NCBI RefSeq assembly: GCF_001005085.2
Contig: NZ_LBMU02000041.1
Span: 1-64,000, forward strand
From: Streptomyces humi
GTDB lineage: Bacteria > Actinomycetota > Actinomycetes > Streptomycetales > Streptomycetaceae
Length of the DNA: 64,000 nucleotides
Direction of reading: 5' to 3'
The position numbers were made by a program, and so were the translations under genes. The notes beneath the pieces were generated by a model. The model made no database searches and was not told the DNA's origin. It saw nothing but the letters and a program-made list of their open reading frames with translations. Every line of letters starts with the position of its first letter. Within the stretch, counting starts at the first letter, position 1. Shown here one piece after another: positions 59,580-64,000 of the stretch.

Positions 59580-60227
59580 GTGGAACTGGCCTATTACTCG
59601 GATTACGCCGTCCGGCTCGTCAACAGTGAGGAACCGGGCCGGGGCAGGGACGCCCTGACCTCGGTCGAGGCCGTCCGCGACCTCTTCGGCGGCAACCAGC
59701 AGGCCGCCCGGCGCGCCACCGACGCCGACGTCACCCGCTTCCGCTCGGTACGGGGCCGGCTGCGCGCGGTCTTCGAGGCGGCCGACAAGGGCGAGGAGAC
59801 CCTCGCGGTCGACCTGCTGAACTCACTCCTGCTGGAGTTCCCGGTCAGCCCGCAGATCTCCGGGCACGACCACCGGGACGAGGACGGCCGCCCGTTGTGG
59901 CACATGCACCTCGCCGACCACCCCTCCAACGCCACCGCCGGGTACGCGGCGATCGCGGCGATGGGCCTGGCCTTCCACCTCACCGAGTACGGCGTCGACC
60001 GCCTCGGCCTGTGCGAGGCGGCGCCGTGCCGCAACGCCTACCTCGACACGTCCACCAACCGCTCCCGGCGCTACTGCTCGGACCGCTGCGCGACCCGCGC
60101 CAACGTGGCCGCCTACCGGGCCCGCAAACGCCTGGAGGCGGAACGCCCGGACCGGCCCGCGCGATCGGGCAGCACCGGCCTCGCGGCCGAGAGCGCCCAG
60201 CGCGCCACCGCCAGCGGCGAGCGCTGA
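59580..60227 (+). CDS. CGNR zinc-finger regulator-like protein
   Basis: 215 aa, GTG start with AAGGA upstream. An N-terminal ABATE-like helical domain ('YAVRLVNSEEPGRGRDALTSVEAVRDLF') and a C-terminal CGNR zinc finger: 'LCEAAPCRNAYLDTSTNRSRRYCSDRCATRANVAAYRARKR' in pieces, where four Cys bind zinc and the CRNAY replaces CGNR slightly. It is expected to bind nucleic acid and regulate transcription. Its 3' end overlaps the convergent sodX by 115 bp. Confidence 0.88.
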   Translation: MELAYYSDYAVRLVNSEEPGRGRDALTSVEAVRDLFGGNQQAARRATDADVTRFRSVRGRLRAVFEAADKGEETLAVDLLNSLLLEFPVSPQISGHDHRDEDGRPLWHMHLADHPSNATAGYAAIAAMGLAFHLTEYGVDRLGLCEAAPCRNAYLDTSTNRSRRYCSDRCATRANVAAYRARKRLEAERPDRPARSGSTGLAAESAQRATASGER

Positions 60228-60565
60228 CCGGCCCGCAGCGGCCGCCAGCGGAACAGGGCCCGGCCGAGGATCAGTTCCTCCGGCACGGTCCCGTAGTCCG
60301 TGCTGTCCCCGCCCGCGTACGCGTTGTCCCCGAGCACCCACCAGCCGCCCTCGCGCGGCTCCACGGCGCGCTTGACGACCAGCAGGTCCTGCTGGAAAGG
60401 ATGACGCAGGACGACCACGTCACCGGGCCGCACCCGGGCCCCGTACCGCACCAGGAGCTGATCCCCCTGGTACAGCGTGGGCACCATCGACGGGCCGGTC
60501 ACCTCGGCCAGCCCGAAGGGCGCGGCGCCCCTCCCCCGCTCGGTCTCCTGCGACAGCTCCGGCAT
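60113..60565 (-). CDS. sodX: NiSOD maturation peptidase SodX
   Basis: 150 aa from the ATG at 60565 with GGAGGTG eight bases upstream; the upstream open frame is antisense to sodN and rejected. S26-type signal-peptidase fold: 'TGPSMVPTLYQGDQLLV' with Ser26, 'DLLVVKRAV' with Lys65, 'WVLGDNAYAGGDSTDYG'. It is the dedicated protease thought to remove the 14-residue leader of SodN so that the Ni hook forms. Divergent from sodN, the standard arrangement. The last 115 bp are antisense to the CGNR gene. Confidence 0.93.
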   Translation of the reverse strand: MPELSQETERGRGAAPFGLAEVTGPSMVPTLYQGDQLLVRYGARVRPGDVVVLRHPFQQDLLVVKRAVEPREGGWWVLGDNAYAGGDSTDYGTVPEELILGRALFRWRPLRAGQRSPLAVARWALSAARPVLPDRAGRSGRSASRRLRAR

Positions 60566-60710
60566 CCCCGGCACCTCCCCGGTCCGTTCCTCCACCAGTC
60601 TCAGTCTGACCCTGGACTTTTGTCCTAAGCCCATGGGGGCACTCGCGAAATCACGCTTCCCAGGGAGTAATGTCCCACCTGAGAAGACGATCACGAGGAA
60701 GGAATGCTCC
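60566..60710. promoter_or_regulatory. sodX-sodN divergent promoter and sodN leader
   Basis: 145 bp. Candidate -10 TAATGT (60668-60673) for sodN. The sodN leader ends with GAGGAAGGAATGCTCC before the ATG. In S. coelicolor the sodN mRNA 5' end is the antisense target of an sRNA (s-SodF) processed from the sodF 3' UTR under Nur control; the pairing here cannot be checked because sodF is not in the window. Confidence 0.55.
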
Positions 60711-61106
60711 ATGCTTTCCCGCCTGTTTGCCCCCAAGGTCAAGGTCAGCGCACACTGCGACCTGCCCTGCGGTGTGTACGACCCGGCCCAGGCCCGCATC
60801 GAGGCGGAGTCGGTGAAGGCCGTGCAGGAGAAGATGGCCGCCAACGACGACCCGCACTTCCAGGCGCGCGCCACCGTCATCAAGGAGCAGCGTGCCGAGC
60901 TCGCCAAGCACCACGTCTCGGTGCTGTGGAGCGACTACTTCAAGCCCCCGCACTTCGAGAAGTACCCCGAGCTGCACCAGCTCGTGAACGACACCCTGAA
61001 GGCCCTCTCCGCGGCCAAGGCCTCCACGGACCCGGCCACCGGCCAGAAGGCCCTGGACTACATCGCCCAGATCGACAAGATCTTCTGGGAGACCAAGAAG
61101 GCCTGA
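60711..61106 (+). CDS. sodN: Nickel-containing superoxide dismutase
   Basis: 131 aa. A 14-residue leader (MLSRLFAPKVKVSA) is followed by HCDLPCGVYDP, the Ni hook; after processing His1, Cys2 and Cys6 (here His15, Cys16, Cys20) ligate nickel. The rest is the four-helix bundle of NiSOD, which assembles into a hexamer and dismutates superoxide in the cytoplasm. Strong ribosome binding site GGAAGGA. Followed by a hairpin with a T-tract. Confidence 0.98.
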   Translation: MLSRLFAPKVKVSAHCDLPCGVYDPAQARIEAESVKAVQEKMAANDDPHFQARATVIKEQRAELAKHHVSVLWSDYFKPPHFEKYPELHQLVNDTLKALSAAKASTDPATGQKALDYIAQIDKIFWETKKA

Positions 61107-61141
61107 CCCCGCGCCTTTTCGGTTGCGAAGGTCTGGTCCTG

Positions 61142-61212
61142 CCGCACCCGGCCCGTCGGCCCGCCGTCCACGGCGTACCGGGGGTTCGGGTGCGGTCTTT
61201 TTCCCGGCCCCT
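61142..61212 (+). terminator. Intrinsic terminator of sodN with T-tract
   Basis: CCGCACCCG (61142-61150) pairs with CGGGTGCGG (61197-61205), with a GC-rich inner segment, followed directly by TCTTTTT. A T-run after the stem is uncommon on this chromosome. Confidence 0.85.
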
Positions 61213-61249
61213 CCCGGCCTCTCCCCGCGTCCTCCCCGCGTTCTCCCGG

Positions 61250-61738
61250 CTACGGGGCGTCCGCCGCGGACGCCAGCGCGCTCAGGCCGTCGCCGGTGAG
61301 GCGGCAGACGCGCCACTCGTCCAGGAAGTCCGCGCCGAGCGACTTGTAGAAGCCGATCGCCGGTTCGTTCCAGTCCAGCACCCACCACTCAAAGCGCTCG
61401 AACCCGCTGCGCAGACAGAGCGCGGCGAGGGCGGCGAGCAGGGCCCTGCCATGGCCGCCACCGCGCGCCTGCGGTCGTACGTACAGGTCCTCCAGGTGCA
61501 TGCCGCGGGTGCCGGTCCAGGTGGAGAAGCGCGGGAACCACAGGGCGTAGCCCACCGCCTCGCCCGTGGTGTCGTCCTCGGCGATCAGCGCGTGGGCCGC
61601 GGGGTGGGGGCCGAACAGCGCCTCGCGGAGCTGCTCCTCGGTGGCCCGGGCCTGTTCGACGGCCCGTTCGTAGGCGGCGAGTTCACGGATCATCGCGCGG
61701 ATCGCGGCGATGTCGTCCTCGGTGGCGGCTCGGATCAT
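61250..61738 (-). CDS. GNAT-family N-acetyltransferase
   Basis: 162 aa from the ATG at 61738 (MIRAATEDDIAAIRAMIREL) with GAGG upstream; the frame to 61789 is an extension without support. Similar to diamine (spermidine/thialysine) N-acetyltransferases: 'HLEDLYVRPQARGGGHGRALLAALA' (acetyl-CoA loop) and 'FEWWVLDWNEPAIGFYKSLGA'. The motif LxDLYV..xxRGxGxGxxLL is diagnostic. Substrate probably an amine but not fixed. Confidence 0.9.
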   Translation of the reverse strand: MIRAATEDDIAAIRAMIRELAAYERAVEQARATEEQLREALFGPHPAAHALIAEDDTTGEAVGYALWFPRFSTWTGTRGMHLEDLYVRPQARGGGHGRALLAALAALCLRSGFERFEWWVLDWNEPAIGFYKSLGADFLDEWRVCRLTGDGLSALASAADAP

Positions 61739-61795
61739 GCGGCCGATCCTCGGTGGTCGCGCCGAGGCGTGTCCACCGCGTTCCGCCATGCGAAA

Positions 61796-61820
61796 GGGCC
61801 GGCCGGGGCCCGGCCGGCCC
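61796..61820. terminator. GC palindrome downstream of ppk2
   Basis: GGGCCGGCCGGG and its complement overlap head to head; likely terminator for the leftward ppk2 transcript. It abuts the duplicated ppk2 3' end. Confidence 0.6.
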
Positions 61821-61891
61821 TCCGCGCTGCCGGCGTCGGCGCACGCCGTCCCTGCCCTCCGCGCTCCCGGTGCTAGCGCATGCCGTCCCGG
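61818..61891 (-). repeat. 37-bp tandem duplication spanning the ppk2 stop codon
   Basis: Segments starting at 61818 and 61855, 37 bp apart, match at about 30 of 37 positions (both begin CCCTCCGCGCT and end near GCCGTCCC). The right copy contains the last codons and TAG of ppk2; the left copy is downstream, decayed sequence with the TAG lost. Confidence 0.7.
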
Positions 61892-62787
61892 TCGTCCTCA
61901 CCGGCCTCCAGGAGGCCGGCCGCCGCGCCCACGATCCGGGGGTCGGGGCTGCCGACGACCTCCTCGTCCTTGTCGGCGTAGTCGAAGCGGGCCAGCACAC
62001 TGCGCATGGCCTCGACCCGGGCCCGCTTCTTGTCGTTGCTCTTCACCACGGTCCAGGGCGCGTACTCGGTGTCCGTCTCCCGGAACATCTCGACCTTCGC
62101 GGCCGTGTAGTCGTCCCAGCGGTCCAGCGAGGCCAGGTCCATCGGGCTGAGCTTCCACTGCCGTACCGGGTCGACCTGGCGGATGGTGAAGCGGGTCCGC
62201 TGCTCGCCCTGCGAGACCGAGAACCAGAACTTCACCAGGTCCACCCCGTCGTCCACCAGCATCCGCTCGAACAGCGGCGCCTGGCGCATGAAGCGGCGGT
62301 ACTGGTCGTCCGAGCAGAAGCCCATGACCCGCTCGACACCGGCCCGGTTGTACCAGGACCGGTCGAACATCACGATCTCGCCCGCGGTGGGGAGGTACTG
62401 GACGTACCGCTGGAAGTACCACTGCCCGCTCTCGCGCTCGGTGGGCTTCTCCAGCGCCACGACGCGCGCGCCACGGGGGTTCAGGTGCTCCGTGAAGCGC
62501 TTGATGGTGCCGCCCTTGCCGGCCGCGTCGCGTCCCTCGAAGACGATGACGATCCGGCGCCCGGTCTCCTTGATCCAGCTTTGCAGTTTCAGCAGTTCGA
62601 TCTGTTGCAGCCGCTTGTGCCACTCGTACTCCTTGCGCTCCATGCGCTGGGCGTACGGGTAGTTCTCCCGCCAGGTGTCGATCGGGGAACCGTCCGGGCG
62701 GATGAGTACGGGGTCGTCCGGGTCGCTGTAGTCGACCTTCAGGTCGGCCAGATCGGCCAGGTCGGACAGCAGGTCCGGCGTCGTCAT
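61873..62787 (-). CDS. ppk2: Polyphosphate kinase 2
   Basis: 304 aa, ATG with GAGGAGG upstream. PPK2 P-loop domain: Walker A FEGRDAAGKGGTIKR (residues 83-93 and on), 'RGARVVALEKPTERE', 'WYFQRYVQYLPTAGEIVMFDRSWYNRAGVERV' in pieces with the lid and Walker B Asp, 'KFWFSVS', 'WKLSPMDL'. One-domain class I type, which phosphorylates nucleoside diphosphates from polyphosphate or the reverse. It follows the Pit transporter and the 76-aa gene on the same strand (39-bp gap), linking phosphate uptake with polyphosphate use. Confidence 0.95.
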   Translation of the reverse strand: MTTPDLLSDLADLADLKVDYSDPDDPVLIRPDGSPIDTWRENYPYAQRMERKEYEWHKRLQQIELLKLQSWIKETGRRIVIVFEGRDAAGKGGTIKRFTEHLNPRGARVVALEKPTERESGQWYFQRYVQYLPTAGEIVMFDRSWYNRAGVERVMGFCSDDQYRRFMRQAPLFERMLVDDGVDLVKFWFSVSQGEQRTRFTIRQVDPVRQWKLSPMDLASLDRWDDYTAAKVEMFRETDTEYAPWTVVKSNDKKRARVEAMRSVLARFDYADKDEEVVGSPDPRIVGAAAGLLEAGEDDRDGMR

Positions 62788-62826
62788 CCAGTCCTCCTCA
62801 GCGAGTCGGGGGGTCGGGGGTCGGGG

Positions 62827-63057
62827 TCAGTGGAACTGCGGCACGATCAGGTAGATGCCGTACGCCACCACCGCCGCGCAGGCGAGGAAGCACAGCCCGG
62901 CCTGGGCGATGCCGGCGGTGCTGGTGCCGCCCTGCTCCTTTGCGCCCTCGTAGCGGGAGAGGCCGAGGACGCCGAAGGCGAAGACGACCACCACTGCGAA
63001 TGTAACTCCGATGCTCACCGCGGTGACCTGCCCGAGTGAGGTCCAGTCGATGCTCAT
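62827..63057 (-). CDS. 76-aa membrane protein downstream of pit
   Basis: 76 aa, ATG after GGGAG: MSIDWTSLGQVTAVSIGVTF. Two hydrophobic stretches (residues about 8-32 and 52-72) with a Gly/Ser/Thr loop between. It sits 14 bp after the pit gene and before ppk2, so it is probably a small partner of the phosphate transporter. No characterised homologue comes to mind. Confidence 0.8.
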   Translation of the reverse strand: MSIDWTSLGQVTAVSIGVTFAVVVVFAFGVLGLSRYEGAKEQGGTSTAGIAQAGLCFLACAAVVAYGIYLIVPQFH

Positions 63058-63071
63058 GGGAACTCCCGGAT

Positions 63072-64000
63072 TCAGGCGGCGGTGCCGACGTGGGACGGCG
63101 GTTCGGTGCGGATGGCGACCTGGTGGCCGTCGTTGACGTTCTTCGCGTCGATCGGGTTGCGCCGCGACAGCAGGACGATGCCGGCCGCGAGCGCCGCGCC
63201 GACCAGTGCGACCACGACCGTGCCGAAGTTGCCGCCGTGCTTGACGGCGTACGCGGAGATGCCGCCGACCAGTGCCGCGCAGGGCAGTGTGATCACCCAG
63301 GCGGCGACCATGCGGCCCGCGACACCCCAGCGGACCTCCGCCAGCCGCCGGCCGAGGCCCGCGCCGAGGATGGAGCCGGAGGCGACCTGGGTGGTGGACA
63401 GGGCGAAACCCATGTGGGCCGAGGTCAGGATGACGGCCGTGGAGGCGGTCTCCGCCGCGAAGCCCTGCGGGGACTGGATCTCGGTCAGGCCCTTGCCCAT
63501 GGTGCGGATGATCCGCCAGCCGCCGATGTAGGTGCCGAGACCGATGGCGAGACCGGCGGTGGTGATGACCCAGACCGGCGGGCCGGCCCCGTCCGGCAGC
63601 GCGCCGACGGATATCAGGGTCAGGGTGATGATGCCCATGGTCTTCTGGGCGTCGTTGGTGCCGTGCGCGAGCGAGACCAGCGAGGCCGAGCCGATCTGCC
63701 CGAGCCGGAAGCCCTTGGTCACGGAGCCCGCACGGCCGCGGGCGGTGAGCTTGTAGGCGCAGTACGTCGCGATCAGCGCGGCCACGCCGGCGACCACCGG
63801 GGAGGCGAAGGCGGGGATGATGATCTTCTCGACCACCTTGTCGAAGTTCACGGCCCCGGAACCGGCACCGACCCACACCGCGCCGATCAGCCCGCCGAAC
63901 AGGGCGTGCGAGGAACTGGACGGCAGACCCACCAGCCAGGTCAGCAGATTCCACAGGATCGCTCCCACGAGTCCCGCGAAGATCATGCCCGGCGTCACCT
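63072..64000 (-). CDS. pit: Low-affinity inorganic phosphate transporter Pit (N terminus outside window)
   Basis: At least 308 aa; the N-terminal part lies beyond the window edge. PiT family: 'VGLPSSSSHALFGGLIGAVWVG' (conserved SSSHA block) and the C-terminal signature 'ASLVSLAHGTNDAQKTMGIITL' with GTNDAQK, 'STTQVASGSILGAGLGRR'. Several membrane helices are seen. It imports phosphate with a cation (metal-phosphate symport in bacteria). First visible gene of the pit-76aa-ppk2 operon; its promoter, including any Pho box, is outside the window. Confidence 0.95.
   Translation of the reverse strand, partial: VTPGMIFAGLVGAILWNLLTWLVGLPSSSSHALFGGLIGAVWVGAGSGAVNFDKVVEKIIIPAFASPVVAGVAALIATYCAYKLTARGRAGSVTKGFRLGQIGSASLVSLAHGTNDAQKTMGIITLTLISVGALPDGAGPPVWVITTAGLAIGLGTYIGGWRIIRTMGKGLTEIQSPQGFAAETASTAVILTSAHMGFALSTTQVASGSILGAGLGRRLAEVRWGVAGRMVAAWVITLPCAALVGGISAYAVKHGGNFGTVVVALVGAALAAGIVLLSRRNPIDAKNVNDGHQVAIRTEPPSHVGTAA

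Noticed and set aside
1..64000. tRNA, rRNA, insertion sequence or prophage genes
   Set aside because: No cloverleaf sequence, transposase, integrase or phage structural protein was recognised anywhere in the window.

Overview
The window is high-GC (about 72%) actinobacterial chromosome, almost certainly Streptomyces. The evidence is the third-position GC bias, frequent GTG starts, an intact conservon (cvnABCD), a nickel superoxide dismutase with its maturation peptidase, a fused E2o/E1o 2-oxoglutarate decarboxylase (kgd), and a dispersed palindromic intergenic repeat with the core GCGCAGTTCCCCGCGCCCCT. From memory, the order Ku, LigD-Pol, RodA/PBP, conservon, lon, two-component system, kgd, malic enzyme, amino-acid ABC operon, sodX/sodN follows the core chromosome of S. 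coelicolor. That comparison could not be run here.

Layout. 1-5,600: a small membrane-anchored protein, a PQQ-propeller lipoprotein, divergent Ku and LigD polymerase (bacterial NHEJ), a NERD-domain protein and a dual-specificity phosphatase. 5,700-11,000: a lipoprotein overlapping an orphan histidine kinase, then a RodA/FtsW-type glycosyltransferase overlapping a penicillin-binding protein. 11,200-17,450: an AurF-type di-iron oxygenase, an NlpC/P60 hydrolase, TetR plus a small protein; the conservon begins further right and reads leftward from 20,710 through cvnA-B-C-D to a styrene-monooxygenase-like flavoprotein at 14,639. 21,100-30,450: PP2C-like protein, MarR, GH25 lysozyme, Lon with an HspR-type operator, GNAT, Tat-exported sulfatase, rhomboid-like protein and a spermidine-synthase-like protein. 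30,500-36,600: OmpR-type regulator, sensor kinase and kgd.

36,600-49,600 is the accessory block and the most interesting part. Six leftward genes encode (in transcription order) a trypsin-like protease with EAD/VMAP-C-like regions, a MoxR AAA+ ATPase, a vWA/TPR (SAV_2336-type) protein, a 71-aa RiPP precursor (FxsA), a radical SAM/SPASM maturase fused to an HExxH domain (FxsB), and a TIR-NB-ARC-TPR STAND protein (FxsT). It looks like a VMAP ternary conflict system combined with a cyclophane-peptide (FxSxx-COOH) system. The precursor ends FNNSF, with Asn where the family signature has Ser.

49,900-64,000: a DUF6104-type small protein, a 55-aa membrane ORF, a DUF4097-PadR operon with a perfect palindromic operator, a quinone-oxidoreductase-like protein, malic enzyme, a three-gene glutamate/polar amino-acid ABC transporter, a methyltransferase, a CGNR zinc-finger regulator, sodX/sodN, GNAT, and a phosphate block (Pit transporter cut by the window edge, a 76-aa membrane protein, PPK2).

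A structural theme not covered by ordinary gene calls recurs four times: short tandem arrays that start inside the 3' end of a gene and repeat its stop codon or last codons into the intergenic space (7,755-7,915; 10,984-11,105; 50,108-50,238; 61,818-61,891). A second theme is the dispersed palindrome. Two of its four clear copies carry the same 30-nt hairpin inserted at exactly the same internal position.
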